From positions 20,689,732-20,753,731 of the forward strand of contig CM064666.1 of the NCBI GenBank assembly GCA_032717465.1: DNA of 64,000 nt. The letters are read 5' to 3'. The notes below the pieces were generated by a model. The model saw only the letters and a program-made list of their open reading frames with translations, did no database searches and was not told the DNA's origin. The stretch is from Coenobita brevimanus (Eukaryota > Arthropoda > Malacostraca > Decapoda > Coenobitidae). The position numbers were made by a program, and so were the translations under genes. Shown here piece by piece: positions 11,311-22,257 of this stretch (its first letter is position 1; every line of letters begins with the position of its first letter).

Positions 11311-11617
11311 TTACACTGCACAGCACTGTAAATTCCCGCGTGGTCTAGTGGCGAGCTTTTGCTGTTTATTCGCTGTCAGAGTTTGAGAGTAGGTATTGCA
11401 GGTGGGCAAGGGGTGTGTCGCTGGGACGTGTTGATGGATTAGCCATTGCAGACGACTCTGAAGATAGGCACAAACTCACGTCCAGTGGCAACTCCACAGT
11501 GATCGATGTGCTGGGCTGTGGCTCAGAGGTGGAAGGCCTGTCTTGGGGAGGCAGTGGTGTGGAGCCAGGGCTAGGCATGGCAGGGGTCACCAGCCTGAAA
11601 AAGGTGTCAATGGTTGA

Positions 11618-12959
11618 TTAATGTAAGGAACGGCAATTCTGGCGATTGATGATGCGCTGCCTGAAAGTGTGCACTTCCTTAACAAGTCCCAGGGGTCCCA
11701 TCTCCATGTTGCAGTCTGGGTGTTTTAGGTAGTCAAGAAAGAACTCGACATGCTCCTGCAGTCCGCTCAGCTTGGGGATGGCTGGGGTACTGGCACACTG
11801 AGAGGAGTCCGCATTATCATCGCTGTCCTCATCAGAATCTTCAAGCTGGGTACTTGTACTGGCAACTGAAGATGCAATCTTACCCAGGATTGCCCTCATC
11901 ATCCAACCACTCATGCACTTTGTTCACATCAACATTGTCGCCAGCCACACGAAGATGTGCATGGAAGTCATCCATGTCAAAACCTAGAAAGTCGTGCACC
12001 ACATTGGCTCCAAGAAGCAGACGAGACCAACCATTTTCCAGAGTTTTGACAGAGACTACCCTCCATGCACTGGCCCAGTTGTAGATGGCTAACTTGATGT
12101 TGTAGCAGCGAAGGTTTTCCAAAGTCTGCTGGCCTCACGTGTCCCATCCCTCCCTGCGCTCGTCCTCATCCTCGAGAACAACCATCACCTCGTCCAGGAA
12201 CTTCTGACAGTACAGCCTCTTCGTTGCCACGATCGCTCTTTGGTCCATTGGTTGGATGAAAGCAGTCGTACTAGGTGGCAAAAACAAGCACCTAACGCGG
12301 CCATTCTCAACCACCAACTCTTTGTCAGATGGATGCGCAGGTGCATTGTCCAGAAGAAGGAGGGCCTTTACCTGGCCGTGCAATGTGTTCGTCTGGTAAT
12401 GGATGACCTCCCTGACGAAGTGCTGGTGAAACCAGTCTTTGAAGATCTTGCTGGGAACCAAACCTTCACAGAATGGTACCACACGACAGAAAGGACATCC
12501 ATCACCCCACGAAGGCACTGAGGCTGCTTTGCACGGTCAACAATAATGGGCTTGAGCCGGTGCATGCCTTTAGCCAGGTACACGCTTCTCCATCTCCTCT
12601 GCTAGAGTGTTCATTGGCAGCGAGCAATAGAACAGACCAGTTTCATCAGCATTGTAGACTTGACTGAGAGTGAGGCCCTCCCTGTCAATCAAACCCTTCA
12701 CTTTCTGCCAAAACTCCTCTACTCCCTCCTCGGCGTTCAGAGCTTTGCCATGGGTCTTACAGTTGGTAAGTCCATGGTGTAACTTGAAAATGAAGAGCCA
12801 ACCCTCGGATGCCTTGAAGTCTGGGATGTCGTGCAACCTTGCAAACTTCTCAGGGCCAGCCTTCAACTCCATACCATGCACCAGCACACCAGCAGCATGT
12901 TGTCATCAGTACCAAGTCAACAAGGAGCGGTTGATTTCTGCAAACTGGGGAGTGTACAT
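11618..12959 (-). pseudogene. Tigger-type transposase, central and C-terminal part
   Basis: The minus strand carries the second half of the DNA-binding region (MYTPQFAEINRSLLTWY, then GMELKAGPEKFARLHD and FKASEGWL), then a DDE_1 catalytic domain. The three acidic residues are visible: D in NADETGLFY (codon 12647-12645), D in LLLLDNAPAHP (12350-12348) and D in FIQPMDQ (12245-12243). The C-terminal segment to 11618 is acidic (LEDSDEDSDDNADS), as in many Tigger proteins. Two stops near 12910, a frameshift near 12570 and stops near 12135 and 11880 disable it. In the family this enzyme excises and reinserts the element at TA sites. Human relatives such as TIGD proteins are domesticated, but nothing suggests that here. 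Confidence 0.85.
12931..12959. repeat. Left 29-bp direct repeat flanking the retrocopy
   Basis: Matches 14513-14541 with a single C/T difference. It encodes MYTPQFAEI of the transposase on the minus strand, so it is a duplicated piece of the host transposon and marks the insertion target. Confidence 0.85.
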
Positions 12960-14512
12960 TGGAGTGTTTTTTTTTTTTTTTTTTTTTGAGATATTTGCCC
13001 CACAAAGAGGTGGGGACACAGGCAAACATAAGAGCCTGTCAGAGATGGGCATAAAAAGAAAAGCAGATAAGGGCAGGGAAAAAAATAATAATAAAATAAA
13101 ATAAAAAAATAAAAATAAAAATAAAAATAAATAAAACAAAAATAAAAAGCTGGGAGACAGCCAACAAAGGTCCCAGAAAAGGCAGCAGACATGGCAAGGG
13201 CAAGGCAACAGATGGCACGGATGGAAACAAGTTAAGATAGGAGCCTGGTGACGATATAATTCAACAAGGCAGCACGAGGTGGATCACAGGCGATACCTCC
13301 ACGGATACGTTCCTCTTGAGATGGTAGGAGGGAGTTAGAGAGTACACCTCACGTAGATCATCGTGCAACTGCTGGTAGATAGATGGCAGTGCATCGAGAT
13401 CGTTGACAGGTGTTGTGATGTCGCACAAAAGCTCCTCGAGGTACGTATCCGTGCAGGAATCGAGGCTGGCGTTATCAATGGGTGGAATCAGGGTCTCAAT
13501 TCTCCGGGCAACGGTGGAAGGATCAGGTTTGGCCTTGCTCTTCTTGTTCTTGTTCTTCTTTTTCTTCTCCTTGGGTGGAGGGGGAGAAGAAGAGAGAGCA
13601 AAGGCAGTAGACTGTGGTGAGGATGGAGGAGGTGCCTCCACAACATCAGGAGCAGATAGAGAGGACAAGGAGGGTGGCTCTGCCACATCCAGGTGTACGG
13701 AAGGGACGGGAGAAGATGGCCGCTCCTTCTCAGCTCCTGACGAAGGAAGGTGAACCTCCACGACAGTCTCCTGGGGTGAAAGATCGAGCTCCATGGCCTG
13801 AGACGGTTCCGGATCGGTGATCTGAGGGGCAGTCGTGACGGCACCAGTCGCTCTGTTGAGGGGGGCATCTAAACACAGCCGTTTCCGCGGTGTCGTGCGG
13901 GGTGATGTTGGCTGCTGACACCGAGCCTAACGCTTCTCATGAGGGGGGAGATGTGTATCGCGAGCAAAGCTTCGGGGAATGGCAAGGCGTGGAAGGCCGT
14001 TCTCCTCCTTGTCACCCCCACTAAAAACTTCGGCAGTCGCAATACACATCGCAACAAGTGTGTTAATGTGAGCAGCACTCCCAGGACCCCTCGGCTGACG
14101 CCTCAAGGACGTGGGGCGCCGCCGTGCATAGGCAGAGCCCTGCACAGCAACGCCCCCTGGCCCAGAGACATCCCTGGCTTCGGGACCCTTGGCAGCCTGA
14201 ACAACACTAAACTCCACCGTCTCCCCATAGCCAAGTGAGCACTGGGAATGCCGTGGATTTGGTGCAACTATCGCCGAAACGTGAACGAAAACATCAGCAC
14301 CAGTATCCTGGCGCTTGATGAATCCGTAACACGCTCTCACGTTGAAACAATTCAAAGTTCCCTGGATGGTAGTGGCTCCTGGCGGCTCTGATCTGCTGCT
14401 AGGCGCATCCCTCAACGGGTCGCGGGCGTGAGCAGATGAAGCTGAAGTCTCGGTTAGCTCAGGCATGGTGGCGACTGACCAGGCCAAGCAGTGAGAGTGG
14501 AATGTGGCGTGT
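12960..14512 (-). mobile_element. Polyadenylated retrocopy with cold-shock domain ORF
   Basis: This 1.55-kb block interrupts the Tigger transposase exactly between two 29-bp direct repeats (12931-12959 and 14513-14541). On the minus strand it starts with a short leader, has a Kozak-like GCCACC before an ATG at 14463, carries one long frame to 13261, an A/T-rich 3' UTR, and ends in about 21 A residues (poly-T at 12967-12987). These are the marks of a spliced, polyadenylated RNA inserted by LINE machinery. A 7-bp filler lies between the poly-A and the target repeat. No intron-like gap is seen. It is either a processed pseudogene or a retroelement with a captured domain. Confidence 0.75.
13261..14463 (-). 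pseudogene. Y-box/cold-shock-domain protein retrocopy with unusual C-terminus
   Basis: The frame is 401 codons with one in-frame TAG (13929-13927). After an N-terminal Ser/Ala/Glu-rich leader (MPELTETSASSAH), residues from about 35 to 115 are a cold-shock domain of Y-box type: TIQGTL, YGFIKRQDTGADVFVH (the RNA-binding RNP motifs, with Ala-Cys in place of the usual Asn-Gly), IVAPNPRH, GETVEFSVV, KGPEARDVSGPGG and VQGSAYA. The conserved Trp of KWFN is Cys here. Y-box proteins bind mRNA and single-stranded DNA in the cytoplasm and nucleus. After the stop, in the same frame, comes RKRLCLDAP, a Pro/Ser-rich stretch, a Lys-rich run (KEKKKKNKNKKSKAKP) and a 100-residue C-terminal region I do not recognise. 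That C-terminus is unlike ordinary Y-box proteins and recalls LINE ORF1 tails. Confidence 0.7.
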
Positions 14513-14541
14513 TTGATTTCTGCAAACCGGGGAGTGTACAT
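14513..14541. repeat. Right 29-bp direct repeat flanking the retrocopy
   Basis: Pairs with 12931-12959 (28 of 29 identical) and encodes MYTPRFAEI on the minus strand. Confidence 0.85.
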
Positions 14542-14733
14542 AACCTTTCTCTCCATGTTGTGTTTGGTCTTCGATGCGAAGTCAGCCGTGTACCGGGTGA
14601 GAGTGTCCCGGGATTTCTTGATATCAAACAAAGTAGAGCAGGCCAGGTTAAATTCACGGAGGATGCAAGATGTCAACCATCCTGTGTCCACCTTCTCCAA
14701 TATCTCCCTCTTCTTCTCCAGAGTCAGAAACAC
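14513..14733 (-). pseudogene. Tigger-type transposase, N-terminal HTH part
   Basis: The frame reads FLTLEKKREILEKVDTG, LREFNLACSTLFDIKKSRD, TADFASKTKHNMERK and MYTPRFAEI. This is the CENP-B/pogo-type helix-turn-helix that binds the terminal repeats. It joins in sense to the part starting at 12959 once the retrocopy is removed. The beginning of the protein is cut at about 14754, where LINE A2 starts. Confidence 0.8.
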
Positions 14734-15125
14734 TCGTTTCTCCTTCTCGGGCGGCCCTGCTGAGGGGGGTCACCTTGACATGGTGGCAGGGCTTGAAGCG
14801 TGGCTGGCAGTGCCACCTACTTGGGAGGCATGCCTACCTTTGTAGGGCTTGGTATTTGTCAGCCCCGTGGACCAAGCATCCCCTGCATCACTGGTGGAGG
14901 AGGCCTGCTGGTGATGTTAGTCCCTGGACATTTACCATCTAGGGCGGGACTGTTGCCTCCCCACGTGTTTGCCGTGCGTGGCGTCCCATAATGCTGGGAG
15001 ACGGGAGTCCTGGGGGTTGAGCGATGCTGCACAATGCGCCCTGCAGCTAGCAATAGACCTCTTTGGTCCTTTATTTTGGCTAGACGGGCTGCCTGGTTGG
15101 GCCCGACCAGGTCAATCAGCTGGTC

Positions 15126-15806
15126 ATGCGTACTGTTTGTGAAAATGAACCTCGCGCATCCCCTACTCTGACTGTTTCTGCCCCCACTTTGGTGGCTGAT
15201 GACTTGCACACTTCTGTGGTGGTGGCAGACAACCACACTGACCAGACTCCTCCTGTAGTAGCCAGTATGTCCGAGGCTCCATCTGTACCTGGCAAACGTC
15301 ACCATTGTTCATCAGAGTCCTCTGAATGTGAAGATCGGCCAGCTAAGGTCTCTGTTGTTGACCCTTCTGTCGACACCTCTCCTGTTCCCTCTGTCCAGCA
15401 GGCTGAGGGATCTAACCAGGTGACATCTGAAGCTGATGGTTCGGCTCTGATCAAGTCCCCAACCGGGGATGTTGTTGGACAGCTCGTAGGTGCTTCAGAT
15501 CTGCAGGATAGGATGGCCTCCTCAAATGATTTGAGTCCTGTGGACTCTACTTCCACTTCTGGGGCTTCTGGTGGGAGCACTGGCCATCCTACACCTTCAA
15601 AAACAGCCTCCAAGCCACCTTCCAAACAAACTGGTATGCCCACTCCAAGAAGGAGTGTTGTAAAACTTACTTCCTCAGCCTCTCGTTTACCCACGGATGT
15701 TCGACAGAGGGTGCGGGTTTCTGGTGCTGGGCAGGGTCCTGACAAGGGCCTTCATAAGCATCAGTCGAAACCCGCTCATTTGTCAGGTGTACAGTCCCGT
15801 ACTTAA
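15126..15806 (+). pseudogene. LINE A2 ORF1, C-terminal part
   Basis: A 226-codon frame rich in Ser, Thr, Pro and Gly (SSESSECEDRPAKVSVVDPS, VPSVQQAEGSNQ). It matches the C-terminal part of ORF1 in A3 (36200-36840) and A5 (54990-55500). In those copies this region follows the CCHC knuckles, which are missing here. The start used is only the first Met after the deletion junction and has no meaning for expression. ORF1 of I-type LINEs binds the element RNA; this disordered tail has no motif I can assign a role to. Confidence 0.75.
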
Positions 15807-15822
15807 TCATCATTCCTTCATT

Positions 15823-18800
15823 ATGGGTTCCATCATCTAGTGAAACTGTCGGGGTTTACGTGCCTACTATGAGGAATTGTGTCATCTGGTTTCTCAATTT
15901 ACTCCTCTGTGCATGTGTATCCAGGAGACCATGGTAGATAATACTGTTCCTTCCAGTCCTTCTGGTTACCATGCCTTTTTTTCTGATCCTGTGCCAGGCC
16001 AAGGTCATCATGCAGGTGCTCCTGTCTTCCATTGCAAGGATATTCCTTACCCTCATGTGGACATCTCCACTCCCCTGCAGGCTGTCGCTGTCTGGATGTT
16101 TTTACGTCAGCAGTACACAGTTTGCAGTCTTTATCTTCCTCCTAGTGCTACTGTTGAAAGGGCAGATCTGGAATGCCTTATTCATGACCTTCCTTCTCCC
16201 TTTGTGTTACTAGGAAATATGAATGCTCACCATTCGCTATAGGGAAACAGTGATGCCAACCCTCAGGGTGTAATGCTGGCCTCTTTAGTGGAAGATGAGG
16301 AGTTAGGCATTTTCAGTGCCAATAAAATGACTTATTTCCATAGTCAGACTGGAACTTTTACTGCCATTGATTTGTCTTTATGCTCAGCTGATGCCGTTTT
16401 AGATTTTAACTGGGATGTGTTGCCAGACCTGTATGGTAGCGACCATTTTCCATTACCTTTAACTCCTAGTGCTGGTGGACCTCAGCCATGTCTTCGTTGC
16501 TGGCTTCTGGATAAGGCTGACTGGCCAAGTTTCAGGGAATTAAGTTTCATTTCCCCTTCTGTCAATGAGTTTGGTTGTTTTACTGAGGCTGTGTCATATT
16601 TCAATACCGTGTTGCACTCAGCAGCCTTGTTATCTATTCCAAAAACGAAGGGTCAATTTCCTACACGTCCAGTTCCTTGGTGGAACTCTGTGTGCAGTTC
16701 CGCAGTGAGAGCCAAACGAGTTACCTTCTCTCGACTTCGTCGACACCGTGGGGATCCTCAGTATTTGGTGGCGTTTCAGAGTCCACGAGCTCATATAAGG
16801 CGGGTTTTAAAGGAGGCCAGGCATTCATCCTGGAAGGGTTATGTTTCCTCCATCAATTCAAGGACTTCCATCACCCAGATGTGGAACCGGGTAAGGAAAA
16901 TTTCAGGAAAATTTTACTGTCCCCTCCCCTCCTGTTTTATCTGCAGCAGGTGGAACTGTGGGTGATCCACTTGCTGTTGCAGAGTTGCTTGCTGATCATT
17001 TTGCCAGTGTGTCAAAGAAGGATGCAGATACGCCTTCGGCTTGCCACTGTAGGCGCCTAGAGTATCTTGGTCTCAGTTTTGCCTCTGCTGGAGGAGAGCC
17101 TTACAATGTTTCATTTTCAATTTCTGAACTCCAGGCAGCTCTATTGCAGTGCCATGATTCCTGTACTGGTTATGATGATATTCCTTATGCCTTTTTACGT
17201 CACCTGTCTGATGAGTCCCTGTTGTTTTTGCTTTCACTGTTTAATAAAATGTGGTGTTCTGAGGAGTTTCCAGCTTGTTGGGGTGTTGCTGTAGTTATCT
17301 CCATCCCTAAACCAGGTAAGGACCACCTACAGGCGACGAATTCTAGGCCTATTTCTTTGATGTCTTGTATATGTAAAGTTTTGGAAATGATGGTCAATGT
17401 TAGACTTGTGTGGTTTTTAGAGAGAGGTGACTTCTTATCCCCTGCCCAGTATGGTTTTCGAAAAATGCGATCTACCTCTGATGCACTGCTGTCCTTGGAA
17501 TCTTCTGTCATTGAGGATTTCTCCTCTAACCAACACCAGGTCACAATCTTCTTCGATCTGGAGAAGACATATGACACTGCCTGGCGTCATGGTATTTTAC
17601 TCTCTCTTCATGAGTTTGGTCTTCATGGACGCTTGCCTATTTTTATTCAACAGTTTTTATCCAATCGAATTTTAAGGGTGTGAGTGGGAGGAGTGCTTTC
17701 TATTGCCTGAGCACTAGAGGATGGAGTACCACAGGGGAGTATCATTAGTGTTACTCTGTTTGCTGTAGCCATTAACAGTGTCATTAGTGTACTTCCTGAC
17801 GGTGTACGAGGATTACTATATGTCGATGACCTCTCGATTTCCCTCACTGCGTCTAGAATGTCTCTGATAGAGAGGAAGTTGCAGCTGGCTCTCAATCGAA
17901 TTTCTGACTGGGCAGAAACTCGCCGTTTCCATTTTTCTTCAACAAAGACAGTGGCTATGCATTTTTATCGTTTTCGAGGGGTTCACTCAGACCCTGACTT
18001 CTATCTCTATGGTAGGAGAATATCCTGTGTGGAAGAGATGCGGTTTCTGGGTCTTTTGTTTGATAGATGACTAACCTGGGTTCCTCATATTCGTTCTGTT
18101 AAGGCGGCTTATCTTAAAGCTTTGAGTCTTTTGAAGGTTTTAACTCATATCTCTTGGGGTGCTGACTGTCAGACTCTCCTCCTCTTGCATAGGTCTCTTA
18201 TTCTTCCTAAACTTGAATATGGGTGTGAGGTCTACTCCTCTGCAACAGATGCCCGTTTCCGGCTGTTAAATTCTGTGCATCATGCTGGTGTGCATCTGGC
18301 AACCGAAACATTCAGATCATCCCCGATTCCAAGTTTATTGGTGGATGCTGGTGTACTCCCCTTGGATTTCCGACGCCAACTGCTAATAATGTAGTGTTGG
18401 TATCGTCTCCACCGCATTCCAGACTCAATTTCTTGTGCCATCGTCTCCCAGGATTCCCAATCTTCTTTTTTTGCCGCCCGTCCTAATTTCTTAAAGCCAT
18501 TTGGTTACAGGGTCCGGCCTGATATGTTAGCCATCTCTATTCCGAGACTGGCAATTTGTCCATGTCGGATCCCAAGGGTGGGTTCTTGACTGCTCCCTTG
18601 CGTGACATTCAGTAGGTCCGTTGTTGAAAAAAAGGGCTCACTTCCCTCTCAGGTGTCCCTTTCCCTCTTTTTAGAACATGCCTCCATTCATGAGGGTTCT
18701 GTCCCCGTCTATACTGACGGGTCTAAGACTAATACTGGAGTAGGATTTGGTGTTGTCTTCCATTGCTTTAGTAGGGGCGGTAACTTTCCTGACTTTACTT

Positions 18801-19185
18801 CACTGTATACGGCAGAACTGACTGCAATTTTATATGCTGTTAAAATTATTTTTACTCTCCCCCAATCCTTTTTTGTGATTTTTAGTGATGTGTGTAGTGC
18901 TCTGTCTGCACTGGAGTCTTTTAATTCATCCCATCCATTGGTTTTATCAATTTTAGAGTGGCTTTTTCTTCTTGACCGTCATGGCCGCAGCATAGACTTC
19001 CGTTGGGTACCCGCACATGTTGGCGTTGTGGGCAGTGAGAGGGCAGATACTTTAGTTAAAGCTGCATCTTCTCAACAGCCCCCAACCGACTACCCACTTC
19101 CTGCTTCTGATGTAACACCTTACGTGCGATACACAATTCGTACGTGTTGGCAGAGGCAGCGGGATGTTATCACAATAAACTAAAA
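15823..19185 (+). pseudogene. LINE A2 ORF2 (endonuclease, RT, RNase H)
   Basis: Endonuclease: MGSII at 15823, then stops and a frame change; CIQETMVD near 15910; LLGNMNAHHS near 16208, where Asp of GDLN is Asn; AIDLSLCSAD; and GSDHFPL near 16437. RT: ISIPKPGKDH near 17300, YGFRKMRSTSDALLSLESS, FFDLEKTYDTAWRHG near 17550, GVPQGS near 17726 and an intact LYVDDLSIS near 17815. RNase H: VYTDGSKT near 18709, YTAELTAI, FSD near 18881 and VGSERADTLVKA near 19028. Stops lie at 17681-17683, 18068-18070, 18392 and 18588. The RT catalytic Asp pair is kept, but the protein cannot be made whole. Confidence 0.85.
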
Positions 19186-19226
19186 GAAATGTTCCAGAGA
19201 GTGCATTCCTCACGATATATATATAT

Positions 19227-20013
19227 TGTTACGGAACAGCGAAAGATAATGTACACTTTAAGTGAGAATACTAATAATCACTACTGTCCCTTAAAGTTCC
19301 AGGTTCAAAACAAAGAGTTAGATATAATTACAAGTTAAAGTTTAATGCTCAAACTAACAACAAAACATTCAGGACTCATAAGGATAATGTAATGGCAAAA
19401 AACAGGTTAAATATATGGTTAACTGCAATAGCCTCTATTAACACGAAATTAGCAAGAGTAAATTTACCTAAGTCAGCCCTGATAAAATGAAAATACACTG
19501 GGTAATGCTCAGTTAATGCAAGATAAATTATTACAGATACAAAAATTATCAAAAATGATTGACAAAAAGAACCTTTACATAAATCACAAAAAAACCTCAC
19601 TAGGCCTAAGAATTAACCCTATGCTACACAGCACAAGAAAAAATGCAACAACAGATATACTCAAATTACACAGCCGCTAGATGGTTGGAGACTTCCTGAG
19701 CACTCACAACAATAACTGTACAGGGGAGGACAGAGATGTGTACAAAATGAGGAGCAGATCTAAGTGGCCATTAATGTAGAGACTGAGCTCATTATATAGG
19801 GGCCGGCAGGGCTTGATACAACCTGTAAGAAGGACGCGCAAATGAAGCCAAAGGGGACAAAGAGCTGAAAATCCTGCTCTGAACAACAGAAAGGACGACT
19901 TACTCCACTATAACGGTAGAAGGGGGGGACTGAGGCAGAACACGCTCGTGATCAAACATGCAGCATACTGTGCGTTAAAATTACACAAAGGACGATGAAA
20001 TCATAGGCTATGT

Positions 20014-20017
<4 letters not shown>
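19227..20017 (+). mobile_element. Solo LTR in a (TA)n tract
   Basis: A 791-bp block starts TGTTACGG and ends CTATGTAACA, giving TG...CA ends with a 6-bp inverted repeat TGTTAC/GTAACA. ATATAT stands on both sides, compatible with a 4-6 bp target duplication inside the microsatellite, though the flank is too simple to prove it. The block has no coding frame of note and has a TATA-like CATTATATAGG near 19790. The superfamily cannot be told without an internal region. The alternative is a short DNA element with TIRs. Confidence 0.55.

Positions 20018-20061
<44 letters not shown>
20018..20061. repeat. (TA)n microsatellite
   Basis: A TA run between the solo LTR and the left terminal repeat of the Tigger derivative. 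Confidence 0.95.
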
Positions 20062-20065
<4 letters not shown>

Positions 20066-21295
20066 TAATCCCTCTACTTTCCGGACGCCCACTTTTTGGA
20101 CATCCCCACTTACCGGCCATTGTGGGCCTGGACCATCGGAACTGAAAAATGGCCAAAAAAAGAAAGAAAAAAATCCGAATTTTTTCCCACCCATAATTTG
20201 AAATTGCTTCGCGGCGCCAAACAGCTGCTTACACCATTGCCCCTTCACCCCTTCCTTCCTCCCCCCTCCCCCCTTCCCTGTCAGGGTTGCCATTTGTTAT
20301 TTTTCATTACCAAATGTGGGCCAATTTGGTAATGAAAAATTCGTTTGGTAATGAATCAGAAAATAATGCATTACCAAACGGATTTTTCACATGTATGAGG
20401 ATACACAGGATGGAGATGGTGGATTTTTTGCTCTCTCTGATTAATCTGCTACCCTACATAGCGTGAAAATAATCAACGTGCTGTTAATTATAAGGAGAGT
20501 GATTACATGTATTTACACTTGTATATATAATTAGTGATGAATAAATGCTAGCTTTACAAATTTGGTAATGAAAGGTTAAATTTGGTAATGAAAGTTGAGG
20601 AGATTGGTAATGTCGCTGTTGCGATCTGGCAACTCTGTTTCTCCGACATCAACCGTTACTCCCTAACTTCGATTGTGAATAGATGCTATCGCACTGGAAG
20701 CCACATGTGCTCGTTTTTTGTGAAAAAACAGTGAATATACTGCAATACCTCGCCTCTAGACCACATGGGAATTTAAAGTGTTGTGCAGTGTTAAGAAATT
20801 TGAACTTAGAGTGCAAAGGATCAACTGTGGAGTGCAAATTGGCAGTTTATCTGGCGGTTAGAACTGCAGTGGTGCAGTTAAGAACAATGTGCCGTGTTAA
20901 ACAATTATAACTCACAGTGCAAAGAATTAAGTGCAGAACAACACTGGATTACTGTACGTGCTTCAAGAGCATTTTCACCACTGCCAAAACCTTAGAAAGG
21001 CAGCCACAAACGTGATGTAAGTACCCTGGCTGAGGTACAGTCACTTCTAATTCCTCATTCTTTGGTTCCTTTTCATTTATTTCATGCTTTATGTCCATTA
21101 TTGGTGTGAATAAGGTCTTAAATAGGTTTAAATAGGTGCTATGCATGTCTAGGAGGGAGTTATTTAGGTGGCTTTCAAAGTAAGGGTGGGTTAGGGTCTC
21201 TAAGTACCAGTCCAGGAGGCTGGTGCCCACTATCCGGACAGGACCACTTTCCAGACGTGCCTTTGGCTCTATTACGTCGGATAGTGGAGGGAATA

Positions 21296-21299
<4 letters not shown>
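20062..21299 (+). mobile_element. Non-autonomous Tigger derivative with both terminal repeats
   Basis: The left end CAGTAATCCCTCTACTTTCC and the right end, read inward on the minus strand as AGTATTCCCTCCACTATCC, form a terminal inverted repeat of about 24 bp. Both ends lie in (TA)n. The interior 3' region (20690-21290) is an inverted, diverged copy of 10829-11350, which identifies it with the Tigger element there. Almost no transposase remains, so it is a deletion derivative that would need a partner enzyme. An hAT-like element is inserted at 20282-20637. Confidence 0.7.
20282..20637. mobile_element. hAT-like non-autonomous element
   Basis: The ends are CAGGGTTGCCATTTG and, inverted, CAGAGTTGCCAGATCG, similar to common hAT terminal repeats. 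The interior repeats the phrase TTGGTAATGAAA and its complement several times. The 8-bp flanks (TTCCCTGT and TTTCTCCG) agree only partly, so the target duplication is eroded or the assignment is wrong. Confidence 0.45.
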
Positions 21300-21356
<57 letters not shown>

Positions 21357-21357
21357 T
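21300..21357. repeat. (TA)n microsatellite
   Basis: A TA run with one AA interruption, on the right side of the Tigger derivative. Confidence 0.95.
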
Positions 21358-22020
21358 GTTGTGGCCTCACTGGATGTTGGAGAGTGCGTCTGAGAACTTA
21401 GATGGGTTACTTTAATGCAAAACTCCAGCCTGCAACCACCCACACCCACAAGCATTTGGTGTGAAGGGGTTCTTACATGCGATAGCCTAAATCGATATTC
21501 GAGCCTCCAATAAATACATAGATTACTGCTAACAAACATAATCAAGTTATGTACAGAACATCATGTTTCTATTATTCTCTGTCACCAGATGTTTTTACTC
21601 TGATACGGAATATTTTGGCAGGCAAAAGGATAATCAACACGTTGACAACCTACTGAGTGTTTCAATTTCTTTCAGAATAAATATTATTCAGCTTGTGGTA
21701 ACCTGAAAATAATACTATGTTTGATGATTGCCTGTGGAAGGCTTAGTGCTGTAATGACAGTAGGAATGACTTGTCATGTAGAATGCGTGTTTAACCCTCC
21801 CCCCACCCCCAAGACTCTCAACTCGGCTGACCTTGTTGGGTAGAAAATATACATACATTCATACTTTAATGATAGTTTTCTATGAACATGATTCTGAAGA
21901 ATATGGTACAAGATAGGGTAAACAGAACCATTCATTCTGTTCTCCTTTTGTATGCACTCTCTTACCTTCATATTAAATTTATATTCCTTCTCTGTCTACC
22001 TCACACCTCTCACAAACCAA
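21358..22020. other. Unassigned non-coding sequence
   Basis: No supported gene or RNA. The block starts TGTTGTGGCC directly after the (TA)n tract, which might be the start of another LTR, but no matching end was found. Confidence 0.4.
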
Positions 22021-22257
22021 CTCCCATGTAACTAGCACTGCTGCTGTTATCCCCCTTCCTTCCCTCCCTCCCGTCTCACCATTCGCCTCTCTGCCACCCC
22101 CTCCCCTCCTCATCCCTCCCCCTCTCCCGGGAACCGCACATATGGGACCTCGCTCTCTCCTACCTCTCCACCCACTCTCCTTCTCTTTTCCTCCACTTTC
22201 GCAACCATCCGTTCCCCAACTCTTTCATGACAATTCTCCGTCTCCCCCCATGTCCTA

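Larger units (their letters stand above)
10820..14754 (-). mobile_element. Tigger/pogo-type DNA transposon, interrupted
   Basis: The transposase reads on the minus strand in two parts, 14733-14513 and 12959-11618, separated by a retrocopy insertion. The region 10829-11400 is the 3' non-coding part. It is recognisable because an inverted, better-preserved relative at 20062-21299 contains the same sequence next to an intact terminal repeat. The 3' terminal repeat of this copy is mostly deleted at the (TA)n tract, and the 5' end beyond 14754 is replaced by LINE A2. Insertion at TA dinucleotides is known for this superfamily and fits the TA-rich flank. Confidence 0.75.
14755..19210 (+). mobile_element. 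LINE A2: I-like element with 5' end, internally deleted
   Basis: The 5' end (CCCTGCTGAGGGGGGTC) matches the 5' ends of A3 and A5. The 5' UTR (to about 15120) is fused directly to the last third of ORF1, so the ORF1 N-terminus and its zinc knuckles are deleted. ORF2 is nearly complete in domain content, but the copy stops at about 19207 shortly after RNase H, just before the (TA)n tract that holds the solo LTR, and the 3' UTR is absent. Inserted into the 5' end of the Tigger element. Confidence 0.8.

Noticed and set aside
12906..13230. Minus-strand frames rich in Phe and Tyr
   Set aside because: They are translations of the A/T-rich 3' UTR and poly-A of the retrocopy.
13261..14463. An expressed host Y-box gene
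   Set aside because: There is a stop codon in the frame, a key Trp is lost, and the block is a poly-A insert inside a transposon with target duplications.
14755..14830. HDV-like ribozyme at the I-like 5' end
   Set aside because: I could not lay out the required double-pseudoknot pairings by eye; left as a computational check.
21358..22020. A second LTR starting TGTTGTGGCC
   Set aside because: No matching CA end, no inverted repeat and no second copy found.
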